NCBI RefSeq assembly: GCF_051020765.1
Contig: NC_134946.1
Coordinates: 7,057,239-7,121,238 of the forward strand
Source: Lasioglossum baleicum
Lineage: Eukaryota; Arthropoda; Insecta; Hymenoptera; Halictidae
Reading direction: 5' to 3'
Length of the DNA stretch: 64,000 nucleotides
In this document: positions 11,106 through 21,440 of the stretch, in pieces
How the letters are laid out: each line of letters begins with the position of its first letter
Numbering within the stretch: the stretch's first letter is position 1
Translations under genes and position numbers: made by a program
The notes under the pieces: model-generated
Database searches by the model: none
The model's input: only the letters and a program-made list of their open reading frames with translations
Told to the model about the DNA's origin: nothing

Positions 11106-13830
11106 TATTGTATAATAGTTATGATATAGAGTTGACAAATAATGCTGTATTCTTTCAAATTTAACAATTGAATTTTATTTTCAAATCAGACACGAATTTA
11201 TGCAATCATCTGATACAGTTAGGGACAATTAAGTGGACACCCTTAAAAATCGCATGAACTTTTTAAAATTGGTTCAAACGACTTGAATTTATTTAAAATG
11301 TTAGACCGACCAGTTTTCTGGAGAATGATGAAACAAAAAATTGTTTAGATTGCAATTGGTAGAAATCATACAATATTTTAAAAAATGATGTTTTGTCAAG
11401 TTTTTTATCTGAGCCTATAACGATAGTTTAAAAATGCGTGTTGTAGGTTTCGGTAACTTGTATGCATACCGAAAATTTTATCAAAATCTGTCAACATTGC
11501 AATGAGCTACATACGTTTAAAGATGAGTGTCATTTTCAGGGCATTTCGCCCTTTCGTGATCATCTTTAACCTTTGCAGCTCATTGCATCATTAACCGATT
11601 TCAATGAAATTATCAGTAAATTCAGCAAAAGTTGAATCACACTCGAGATTCTCTTTCCTGTGATGGATTTTTTCTGTTTCTTACATTTTTGAAGAATTGG
11701 TTACTGTGTAATCACCCTTTATATGATCCTATGTGTTTATGTTCATTAAGCATTCTTGAATTTACGCTTTTCAAAGAAGTATTTATATGGATAAATAAAA
11801 TAAACTGGCTTAATAGGAAAGTACTTTCCTAAAATGTTGTGAATAAAAAGAATGTTTTGATAATATGCAGTTCTAAAATATTTACAAGTTTCAAGCAGCG
11901 GTTAATTTGGTGTTTTAGAGTTGAATGATGTTGAATTGGAGACACGTACCTAAAACAGACAAAAGAGTAAACTGTTATAGATTATTCAAGTCTCTCCGTT
12001 TAGTATTATAACATATTTAAAAAATGTAGATTTCAATTCTACGAAAGTATGTAAGAAGTAAAGTGAAATTCATCTCGACGTGTTTACGATGTAAACATCG
12101 TCAAAAACTCGATTAAAAAAGGAGGTGCAATAAAATTTATCAATGGAGATAATAGTTTACTTGTTTTATCTGTTTTTAGTCTCTAAATTCTTCTAGGAAA
12201 ATGTAAAACCAAATAACGTTCGGTGGTCTAATCATAAGTTAGTTGGAAAAAATTATCTTTGAAGTAAAAATAAAATCGGTTCTTAAACTATACGTGCACA
12301 TTTATTTTAAAATTAACACTAGCTGTGCTAAATATGTCAAAATGACTTTATTTCAATTGTTTTGCAATTTTTGAAGTTATTAAAATGTTTTCATGAAGAA
12401 TACTTTAACAAGCTTCTTTATTCATGCCTATATTATAATAAAAATTTAACATTTTAATAAATCTGACCGTTTCACTTTTATAGAGTAAGATGTATTGGTC
12501 GCAGGTAAACTTGTCGAAACGTTACTTCTTCTCGGATTTTGATGTCATAATTCTAAACAACTTTTCCTATACATACATATATATAATAGGTGGTCTCTTT
12601 TAGTATTTTAGATATTCGCAAAAATATTTTTTTAGTTCGAGTTGGGTCTAGGTTGGGTTTAACCCTTAGCTGTCTAGCCAGTACCATTATTCAAAATATT
12701 GTTTACATTATTATTGTATTGTAGGAGGTATTATACCAGTTTTTCATATTCTCGGTCAGAAGAAATCTTTAATTTTCGAGTTCAAACAGCTCCGAGTGCA
12801 AAGGTTTAATATAAAGAATATAACTGCACTGTTTATTACATATTATTCTCGATTATTATTAATAGAAACTAGAAAAATTTCAACGCTTGTGACGTTTCGA
12901 CAATTTTTCCCAGTCGTGTTTAGTGCATGGTAGTTCTAGTGTGCAAAAATAAATTAAGTTGATAGTACTTTAACTACACTGTCCACAACACTAATACCGT
13001 GCTTCGAATAAATATCTTAATTCTCAAAATAAATTGAAAAATGAGCCACGAAATCGATGCGTTAAAGGTCATCGCACTCTCTTTAAGAATTGTTTAACCC
13101 TTGGACCACGAACGATTTTTATATGTACATATACATATAACTTGCAATGCTTAGGACCGGTCACAGCTCTAATTAATAATTTTTAAAAATTTACTTTTGA
13201 TGATACCTCGTGCATACACATTAGTCTTCCTCAATGAAACAGCTATTCAGTTAGTTTAATTGCCACAAATTGAGTACTTGAATGACAAATTTGGATGTTC
13301 CCTGTCAGAATAGACTCCGGCACAATATACGGAGGGTTGAACATGTTTTAAGGGCATATAACTATTATAGAAAAATACACCGTTGTAATACTATTATTTA
13401 TGTATTGCTTTAAATCATATAATTTGTGGAAACTTACAGAATCGTTGCGCGTGAAAATGATTCGTATAGCTTTTCACCGCGTTAGATCAGAAAAATGTTT
13501 AAAGTTGAAAACACTCTATCGAAATGAAATCTCTCAAAGCCTGAGGATGATGGCGAAAAATGTCTTTTGTATTAGTGTTCGATAAATCAAAATCTACAAC
13601 AATCACTTGCTGGTTATTGAAACACAACGAAATATCTGAATTTATCGGACAGCGTTATCGTACGCAACACATTTGTAGATTTGTAAATTCAAATAGAAAA
13701 GTTAGTTGAAATCGTACGTTGAATTGATAAATATGAAGAAACTATGCACGGCTGTCAAAAAAGATCTATGTATCACGCTTATCGCAAAAAATGCGGTAAC
13801 TTGTTCCACTTTTGATTTCGTAAAAACCGT
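11106..13830. other. Diverged repeat-rich non-coding stretch
   Basis: There is no gene that I can support. At 11220-11620 there is a decayed repeat of the kind seen at 9970. At about 12680-12810 a segment (TTATTCAAAATATTGTTTAC ... GAGTGCAAAGGTTTAAT) belongs to a dispersed family also present at about 14880-15086 and 52507-52708. The remainder is AT-rich and featureless to the eye. Confidence 0.45.
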
Positions 13831-13948
13831 GCGCACAACACTTTGTTCTCATCCTATAATTTAGGCGCCACAGAGCAATGGCGTAAACACTTTTTGGTGG
13901 AACCACCGATTATTTGGACAACGGCAGACAGCAAACGGAGAAACATAC

Positions 13949-14005
13949 GTCGTCGGGTACGAAAACGGCGATCATTCGCGGCTGCTTCCTCTTCTTCCGC
14001 GCCAT
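13949..14005 (-). CDS. Candidate 19-codon first coding exon (basic N-terminus; alternative cnc start or zinc-finger gene)
   Basis: On the minus strand ATG at 14005 (context CAAAGATGG) opens 19 codons reading MARKKRKQPRMIAVFVPDD. They abut a GTATGT donor at 13948, so the exon ends in phase 0. The surrounding 13830-14170 is GC-rich, like a leader. Two readings are possible. (1) It is an alternative first exon of cnc, since it lies downstream of the CncC first exon on the same strand and has the same end phase. (2) It starts a separate zinc-finger repressor gene. The spacing of the basic residues, P9, R10 and the V-P-acidic-acidic end resembles the N-terminus of teashirt/TSHZ proteins, which is also encoded by a short first exon. 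No downstream exon is visible here, so neither reading can be settled. The plus-strand ORF at 13843-14046 overlapping it shows no motif. Confidence 0.42.
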
Positions 14006-14220
14006 CTTTGATTTCAGGTGGCCGGAAGGCGACTACTCAAACTTGAAGAATTACGGCGAAGAAACACACGAGCACGCGAACTAACCTAAATTCGAGGATA
14101 ACGAGAGTCGTGCGAGAAGACGCTAAACTGGGAACTCGAACCGTTGACCAGATACGAGAAAAGGTGTATGCCTTTGTTCCTCAACCACGTCAGGTCGCCC
14201 CGGGTTAGCGTTTACATACA
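14006..14220 (-). promoter_or_regulatory. GC-rich leader or promoter upstream of the 14.0 kb candidate exon
   Basis: The composition is distinctly GC- and CpG-rich compared with both flanks. No ORF on either strand is convincing. It sits directly upstream (minus strand) of the candidate ATG at 14005, so a 5' leader is the simplest reading. This is inference from position and composition only. Confidence 0.35.
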
Positions 14221-14484
14221 TTAACCATGCTGATTTATGAAAATTTATGGATCACCATTTCCATGACGTGACCACAAAAACATTACGTCCGATAAAGTAT
14301 TTTTATGTTTTACGTTTATTGAAGGAAAACAAAGGATCGAATACAATTTCTTCAACGTGTTGGGTACGTCACTTTTGATCCGACATCGACACATGCATAT
14401 AATATTTTTTATAATACACTCGGTTCTGTTCTTGTACGATTTTCATTCAACGCGAATTAAAAGAAAATCTTCCGACACTCTTTC

Positions 14485-14703
14485 TGAGACACCTTGTATC
14501 CAGGTGTCTCGGCTCGGCGCGCCAACTGTCTATTCACCGACTGTGGCAACTCGCGTCTAGGTCGCGCTTTGATTGGTCGCGTTTTTCGTTAATAACTCCT
14601 AAACAAAGCCGCGGATAACATTTTTGCAAAGGAAAATGTCGCTTGAAATGGTCTCAGGAACCACCCCCTTTCGGGATTTTCACGAATTTTGGGACACCCT
14701 GTA
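14485..14703. repeat. Dispersed repeat with ACAGGGTGTCCCA-type end
   Basis: Read on the minus strand the element begins TACAGGGTGTCCCAAAATTC at 14703. It ends near 14485 with a small palindrome built on GAGACACCT/AGGTGTCTC. Repeats with this kind of end are common in insect genomes. Its superfamily is not clear to me. Confidence 0.6.
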
Positions 14704-14749
14704 TATAAGTACAATAGTTCAATTTTCGATTTAAATGATCACCTATACC

Positions 14750-15090
14750 TAGACCGCGCACCTTCATGCAAAATAAAAATTCGCTACTTGAATTCTAACA
14801 AACTGGAGAAATGTAACAATATTTTCAAATTCTTCCAATGCTCTATAAAATCCGCTAATTGTAACTTAATCCTAAGCACTCGAATGGTGACCCTGAGTGA
14901 CTCTGATAACAATTACATTATTAAATAAGTCGGTATCTAATCAATTACTAAACGTTTAGGTATTGTACGAGGTATCATACCAATGTCATATCCATAAAAT
15001 TTTAAAAATCATAGAGAATGGAAATATTCTAGTTCGGAAGAGATGCTTCATTTTCGAGTTAAAATAGCTCCGATTGCAAAGGGTTAAAAG
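14750..15090. repeat. Fragment of TAGACTGCGG MITE plus dispersed CGAATGGTGAC repeat
   Basis: TAGACCGCGCACCTTCATGCA at 14750 is a decayed left end of the MITE family with no matching right end. From about 14880 to 15086 runs a copy of the dispersed repeat that begins CTCGAATGGTGAC and ends GCTCCGATTGCAAAGGGTTAA, also seen at 12.7 kb and 52.5 kb. Confidence 0.55.
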
Positions 15091-15177
15091 AAGAAGGGTG
15101 TAGGTTACCGTAAGTATGAATCATATATATTTTACTAGTAGCGTAATCAGAATGTTTTTAGGGTCTCTTTTTTTAGG

Positions 15178-15473
15178 GTAGACTCGTTTCCAGGATTGCA
15201 AGGGTGCGGGGTGCGCCATCTCATTTCTCGATAATGCAAAGATGGCGTTTTTCAGTAATCAAAAGCCCTCAATCGCCCTCAGAAGTCCTATTTTTACGTT
15301 TACGAGGCGTAATTTGCATTACTCGACAGCGTGTAGCTCGTAAACGTACAAATAGGACTTGAGATTGATCTTTTATCTAGCACTTTTGACTATACCGAAA
15401 AACCCCATCTTTGCATTATTGAGAGATGAGAAGGCACATCCCGGACCCTTGCAATCCTGGAAAAACGAGTCTA
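15178..15473. mobile_element. Long-hairpin (foldback) miniature element
   Basis: The left arm starts GTAGACTCGTTTCCAGGATT and continues through GCAAGGGTGCGGGG. The right arm is the inverse, ending GCAATCCTGGAAAAACGAGT plus CTAC. Pairing continues inward (CATCTTTGCATTAT on both arms; TCCTATTT..ACGTTTACGA near the loop), so most of the 296 bp folds into one hairpin. The family is unassigned. A single-arm relative lies at 2660-2775. Confidence 0.8.
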
Positions 15474-15810
15474 CTCCCAGAAAGTAGACAGCTACTGATG
15501 AACCAGTTAAAATAAGAACATCTCCAAAGGTGAGATTTCCTATCTATCAACGATAAACGCGTGGCTATCATTTACGACGGTTACGTCAGACGCTTGCTCA
15601 ATGAGTATATGGAGATACATATTTTTATTGTCCTATAAGCGATTATTGATGCAAGCAATTGCGCTGTACGCATTGTTTGATAATAGTCTACTTATGGACT
15701 GGTTTTACTTCAGATACGAAATAAATGTTCAGGAAAATTATGTTCCAAGAAAAAATGAAGTCAAAAGAGAGACTCGGCAAGAACTGTGAATATGTTGTCA
15801 CGGTCATCAT

Positions 15811-16236
15811 CAAACTGCGGATTTTATGCACTAACCAAAATTGGTACGTTCCATTTAAAGCAGTGGACGTATTTATATAAAAAATTTAAGAACATCAACG
15901 TATTTGTTTCAATTTAATAAAATAATTAAAACAAGAAAGAAGTTTTTGATATAGCTTCCGTGTCTTGGGATCGATGCAGACATTTTTTATTTAATTCAAA
16001 ATATTGTTTGCATTATTAAATATATCGGTATCTAATTAGTTACTTGACTCCGGATTTTCATGTAAAATAAAGAATTTGTGCATCGATCGCAAGACACAGG
16101 AGCTATCTATATCAATTTATATGTATTTTGTATTAATGATTTTAATGTAGTGAAAATAATATATTAATACTCTTGAAGTTTTTTAATCTGTTCGCTGTTT
16201 TAAATTGCATCCGGAGTGTGCAAAATCCGGAGTATA
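15811..16236. mobile_element. Two TAGACTGCGG-family MITE copies in tandem, one truncated
   Basis: 15811-15985 begins CAAACTGCGGATTTTATGCA and lacks a right end. 16044-16236 has both ends in decayed form (TTGACTCCGGATTTTCATG ... CAAAATCCGGAGTATA). The interior GCATCGATCGCAAGACACAGG motif is shared with the copies at 47.9 and 51.5 kb, which defines a subfamily. Confidence 0.65.
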
Positions 16237-17380
16237 CTAGGGTAATTTCGGGATAGATGCACCATTGAGATAGATGCATCAGTTTTTATTGTGGCAATAC
16301 TGGACGATTTTAAGCTGTATTTCGCGTGTCTTTTATTTGTCAAGTTTCATACTGAATGACCTGATATGTACAGGGAACAGTTGTTCAGAATGATGACCGC
16401 AGTCTATATTAATAATTGATAGTCGCGGTTTCTCGAGGATTCCAAGCTTTTTGGAATTGAATCTGAATTCATCTACATATGTATGTACCCTCGTTCCGAC
16501 TGCTTCTGAAAGTGACTAACACACAAACTATCTAGCTGTTAGTAATGCAGGAACGATAGAACTATCGTTTTATTACCGATCTAAAGCAGCTGCGACAATG
16601 AAATCATTTCCTATGGATGGACGGAATACTCATATTTGCAACCTTTGTACTTGTGCGTAATAGAGCTCGCGTGGTCATATTAAATGTAGCCACATATGTC
16701 TTGATCGAATAACCCACTCACTCACACAATTACTCGCTTCCAATTGTGTGGAATTAAGTAAATAAGTTACTATCCTGGAACGACTTAAAAATTGATTGGT
16801 GGGTACGATTTCGTTGTTATTTTCAACAACAATCTGCAGTACTGCATCGCTGACAAAAAATATTTGACCAAACAAATAAAGTGATGATCACTAAAAATTA
16901 ATCACATGTTGAATCTGGAAAATATTTTCCTTAGAGATAAATATATGTTAATGCTTTTGCTTTTGTATAAAATATATGTACATATGTGTAACTCTACACA
17001 AATCAAATTTTGCAAAAACTTTAACAGCTTATATCTCGATAACTATTTGTTTGCGACACATATGGTTCCTTTCAAATTTCTTCTATTCTCGATGAGTAGA
17101 ACGTGTTGATGTAAAAACAAACTTTAACAACAATTTCTTTGGTGTAAACAATTATGCGGCAAGTGTTTTTAACAAATGTCCACCGACCCAGAGGTGTAGA
17201 TTCATCTCTAGGACGGATGACCATTACTTTTTATACACCTTGTACACTGTACACTGTATAGCACCCACGGTGAACTGCACATTCGGCAACGCATGCTATT
17301 TGCACATAAACTTGGAATACTCGTGACCAAAGCCACCGAAACGATTTGTACCGTCTATGGCGAAGGAATGAAGACAGATA
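16237..17380. other. Non-coding stretch
   Basis: I see no gene. A short repeated phrase, GATAGATGCACCATTGAGATAGATGCATC, lies near 16250-16285. Other ORFs (16675-16875 minus, 16906-17109 plus) have no motif. Confidence 0.4.
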
Positions 17381-17560
17381 GTTTATTCTCCTGATATGGC
17401 TCTATCTGATTGCCAGTTGTTTAGGTCGCTGTATCATGATTTAACAGATACACGTTTTCAATCAATCGACGATATATCCAAAACTGCCACTAAGGATTTA
17501 ATAGGTCAAAGTCGCCGAGTTTTTATCGTGACGATATACAGGATTTGTCACAAACGTGAA
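17381..17560 (+). pseudogene. Mariner transposase C-terminal remnant
   Basis: In frame with the ATG at 17396 the translation reads SPDMALSDCQLFRSLYHDL, followed by TRFQSIDDI. This matches the mariner transposase C-terminal pattern SPDLAPSDYHLFRSLQ...RF.S.EDI, which includes the end of the catalytic DD34D region. A later IYRICHKRE fits the GIHKLPERWE region. The upstream catalytic core, with its HDNARPH-type motif, is absent and the copy starts abruptly. The D that follows L in SPDMALSD corresponds to the last conserved aspartate. This is a dead fragment of a decayed element; I saw no mariner ends nearby. Confidence 0.7.
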
Positions 17561-17720
17561 ATAAGATTACTAACAACAATAGCGAATATTTCAATCAATC
17601 AGCCATTGTAATCATTTTTTTAATATAACCTTGATTTTACTCCAAAATCAACAGCGATTACTTCGCGGTACTGATCATTGAAATGCAAATATAAAGCTAA
17701 AAGTTAGACAATGTTGTTAT

Positions 17721-17933
17721 TAGACAGCGGATTTTATGCATTTATAACAAAAATGAGTAGGTGTAATTCGACAGAGTGAAAACACTAGAAGAACTTAAAG
17801 ACACTGTTATATTATTTTCGACCTATTAAATATATTAAAAAAGAAAATAGATTTCTATTTCGCCCCAGTTGATTACAAATGAGGTAGAAAAAATGTTTAT
17901 TTTGCACAAAGATCTGCAAGATCCGCTATGTCA
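17721..17933. mobile_element. hAT-type MITE, TAGACTGCGG family
   Basis: The element runs from TAGACAGCGGATTTTATGCA to AAGATCCGCTATGTCA. The interior AACAAAAATGAGTAGGTGTA is shared with the 2.3, 6.4 and 20.0 kb copies. The right end is rearranged and no target duplication is visible. Confidence 0.7.
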
Positions 17934-17994
17934 ACTGATAAAATAAAAATTTCTGTAGACATTTTTTCCGAAAAAATATTATTATCACCTAGGT

Positions 17995-18295
17995 CAGTGT
18001 TTCTCAACCTTTTTTGGTTGACGGCACACTACACAAATATCTGGAATTATTTGCGGCACACCTGAATATAAAATATGTAAGAGTTGTACGATAAAAAAAA
18101 ACAAAACAAATTATTTACTTACAAAATTTATTCAATGAGAGGGCTGAGACTGTTTTCTTGAACAAATTAAATCAAAACGAGGTTCCCCAAAGTTGCGATA
18201 ATTACAAATACTACATATTTCAAAGTTACTTTAAAATCAAACACCCTTGCGGCACATTTGACAATCTCTCGCGGCACACAGGTTGAGTAACACTG
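17995..18295. mobile_element. Non-autonomous hAT element, CAGTGTTTCTCAACC ends
   Basis: The left end CAGTGTTTCTCAACCT is inverted at the right end with one mismatch (AGGTTGAGTAACACTG). The flanking 8-mers ACCTAGGT and ACCAAAGT agree at 6 of 8 positions. CAGTG(G/T)TTCTCAACC ends with 8-bp duplications are typical of hAT elements. The 301-bp element has no transposase ORF. Confidence 0.88.
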
Positions 18296-19040
18296 ACCAA
18301 AGTGCACGCATTAAATTCTGCAGTGGTGTTATTAATAATATAAACGGAATGTCGAAAATATAATTAATGCGAAATCACTGTTCATTCGCCAAATTCTGCA
18401 TAAATAAAATACAATGCGCAAATTGTCTTAATAAAGTAGCCAGACGTGTGCCAAAGAAAGTTGGAAAATTGGCAAAAACGGACACTGATGCAGTCGATAT
18501 TAGTTGTTATCGTCACTTTCGCGACGCGACGCGTTGCGACGCACACTGCGGCGGCCAAGAGGGCGATACATAATACGAAAACAATTTGTTTTGAAATATA
18601 TTTTTTAACACGCCCATTCGTTTATAAACAATCACTCAAACAAAATAAATAAGTCATCATGAATTTAAAAAGATTTATGAAAGTCTTTTTTTTTTAGTTA
18701 TAACAAAATATCGGAAAAACAAACAGAATAATTCAGCATTTCGCGAGTATCAATATAACATGTATTTCTCTAAGCTGTGTGCTAAATGTATGCAATATTT
18801 TACATGTTCCTCTAGTATACTATAAATTTCTATTCTCTTTATAATAAATATACATATACGAACATCGTTGAAATTGCACTTTAAGAGCAGGATTCGAAAG
18901 CAACAGTTATTTTCCAGTTTAAAAAAATGTCGTTCGAACTTATCTGTTTCATTTTACGCAATTATTACTCTTAAAAACTTTTTCAAAAAATATTTGTATT
19001 ATTCCTTAGAAGCGTACATTAAAAAAGTTAAAACTAGTTG
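18296..19040. other. Non-coding stretch
   Basis: Two overlapping short ORFs (18367-18573, 18446-18652) carry no motif. Otherwise the stretch is AT-rich. Nothing identified. Confidence 0.4.
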
Positions 19041-19460
19041 TACGTAACAACATATAATATCGTAACAAATAAAATAGTAATTAATAATTTCAATGTAAGT
19101 ATCGCACAGAAAGGCCATTTTTTTCTCTGTAAATAAAATGCTTCTATATCTTAAATGAAATACCTCACAGAAATTCTAAAATATAATATAATATTGGGTT
19201 GGAAAACGAAGGTTCGTAGCGTTTTTAAATGAAAATTCAAAAATAAAATTAAGACATTTATTCATAGGTTTATTCAAGAAACTGATCAATTACCTCAAAA
19301 ATGTCAAAAAGTAATTGAACAGAATAAATCTATGAATAAATATCTTAATTTTATTTTTGAATTTTAATTTAAAAACGCTACGAACTTTCGTATACAATGT
19401 ATATTATATATATATTTTTCTGAATTATATGCATATGCATTAACTTATTATTATGTTCTT
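19041..19460. repeat. Diverged segmental repeat, copy 1, with palindromic mariner-like insert
   Basis: AGTAATTAATAATTTC ... GGCCATTTTTTTCTCTG ... CACAGAAATTCTAAAATATA matches 20450-20800 in the same order. Within it, 19194-19397 is a long near-palindrome. Its arm TTCGTAGCGTTTTTAAATGA recurs inverted near 19365-19395, with TTGGGTTGGAAAACGAA at the left end, reminiscent of mariner-type MITEs. Confidence 0.65.
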
Positions 19461-20029
19461 TAACTCTCCCACATCAGTGTGACTTGTATTTTCAAGAATG
19501 TTTCTTGACCCATTTGCGTCGAAATTTTCTTGAAAAAGTTTCGCATGTAATAGATTCCAATAGAGCTTATGAAAAAGTCTCAGAGTTCTGTCGAGCCGTG
19601 CTCGAAACTTTTCAACGAATTTTCCGCGTAAAAATTCGCTGTTTTGCATCGGTCGAAAAACATGGAACGTTTGTTGACGAAACTCTTCCATTAATTTTCC
19701 GTGAATTGAGGCCACGTCTGGCAGTCCCGCCTTCTTTTTTCGCAAAGTCGTCAAGGAACGCACTTATCCGTGTATTTCCATACAATTATTTTTGTTATCG
19801 AGGCCGTTGTACGGGAATTCAGAGGAAATTTTGGTGATGCAGCGCCTCGTGATAAAAAAAGTCTCGGAGTACATACCGACGGAACACGTGCACACGCTCA
19901 CCAACGAAATATACATAGGTATGTAGTTTACGACAAAAATACAACGCCCACCCTGATTTCATGTTGACTTTGAATAGTTATGTGGACAAATTAAATTGAG
20001 TTTTTTCAATTAACCCTTCGATGGCGGAG

Positions 20030-20426
20030 ACCGGGTCATGTTTAGGACAAACATGAGTGGGCGTGGTTTAAAACAGTAAAACATTAGAAAAATTTAAAAA
20101 TACTGTTACATAATTTTCAGCCTAATAAACATATCAAGAAAGAAAATAAATTTCTATTTCATTCCAGTTTGTTGGAGTTCGGCTAGAAAATTATTATTTT
20201 GCATAAAGATCCGTTGTCTGGTAATTAGACCGCGGATCTTTATGCATTTATGGCTTCTAAAAATATTCAAAAAATGCTAGAATATAAAATTCCACAGAAT
20301 TTAATACGATTTTTACTTATTTCGAATCTATAAAGGCTACTACCACTGAAAATAAGATCTTATTTGTTCCCACTTTTTTGAAATTTGCCTACAGAAATTA
20401 AAAATTGCATAAACATCCGCAGTCTA
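20030..20426. mobile_element. Two adjacent TAGACTGCGG-family MITEs
   Basis: The first copy (about 20030-20220) has a decayed left end. The second copy (20226-20426) runs TAGACCGCGGATCTTTATGCA to ATCCGCAGTCTA. Its flanking 8-mers, CTGGTAAT and CTGATAAT, agree at 7 of 8. The second copy therefore appears to have inserted at the edge of the first. Confidence 0.8.
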
Positions 20427-20449
20427 CTGATAATAAAACTCAAATTCTT

Positions 20450-20800
20450 GCATAAAATCCTAATAATGTGTACACAATTATTAATTACAGTAATAATTAA
20501 TAATTTCGATATAAGAGTATTGAACAGACATTGGCCATTTATTTTTCTCTGGGAAAGTCTAATTTTTCTAGAATAACGGGTAAATAAAATTGAAATACCT
20601 ACATACATACAGTCTCAATATTTTTGTGACCGACTGTACTACCACAGAAATTCTAAAATATAACAAAACATTGGGTTGGAACAAAAGTTCGTAAATTATA
20701 AATAATCATGTATACAAATGTATATTGTATATATGTATAGACATATTTTTATGAATTATATGTATATGAACTTATTATTATGTTCCTAAACCGTTCCCCT
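20450..20800. repeat. Diverged segmental repeat, copy 2
   Basis: It has the same order of motifs as 19041-19460 (AATAATTAATAATTTCG, GGCCATTTATTTTTCTCTG, CACAGAAATTCTAAAATATA, ACATTGGGTTGGAACAAAAG). It lacks most of the palindromic insert of copy 1. Confidence 0.6.
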
Positions 20801-21236
20801 AAACCCTTAACGACAGATCATAGGAATCATTTTGGAATCAATTTACAGGAAGAACTTCAAAACGAGCTATGTACTTTGGGGGTGACACTAAAATGGCAAT
20901 CATACTTTGTCCTAGAGATTGTAATACATTATACAAGATGATTATCTCACACAACTGGGTCAAGCCTTAACTTTAAATCGGTAGAGGCTACAACAAAATC
21001 CCATTAGATTGGTGCATCACGCGGTGCATATGTCCGTTTCAAAAATAGAACCATTTCAAGAATTTCAAGGTCGTCTATATCCTTTTAATAGGATAGATTT
21101 ATATTTATTAGGATAAAATAGATGTGATATTTCTTTATTATCTATAATAATAATAATCTTGGGAGCAGTCGTACTAATTAGATAATTAAAAAAGAAATTT
21201 TTACTGAATAAATTGCTAGAATTTCAGTTTTATTAT

Positions 21237-21432
21237 CAGACAATGGATATCATTATGCAAAATAACAATTTTCTAGCCGAATTGCAACAATCTGGAGTGA
21301 AATAGAAATAAATTCTTTCTTAATATGTTTGGTAGGTTGAGAATAATATAACAGTATTATTAAATTCTTCTAATTACTACTTTAAATTACACCTACTCAT
21401 TTTTGTCAAAAATGCATAAAATCCGCTGTTTA
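21237..21432. mobile_element. hAT-type MITE, TAGACTGCGG family, perfect target duplication
   Basis: The element runs from CAGACAATGGATATCATTATGC to AAATCCGCTGTTTA. It is flanked by an exact 8-bp direct repeat, TTTATTAT (21229-21236 and 21433-21440). The ends have drifted but the duplication is intact. Confidence 0.8.
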
Positions 21433-21440
21433 TTTATTAT

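Noticed and set aside
19440..19837. ORFs of 107 (minus) and 117 (plus) codons on opposite strands
   Set aside because: Each is the shadow of the other, neither has a recognisable motif, and the left part overlaps a repeat.
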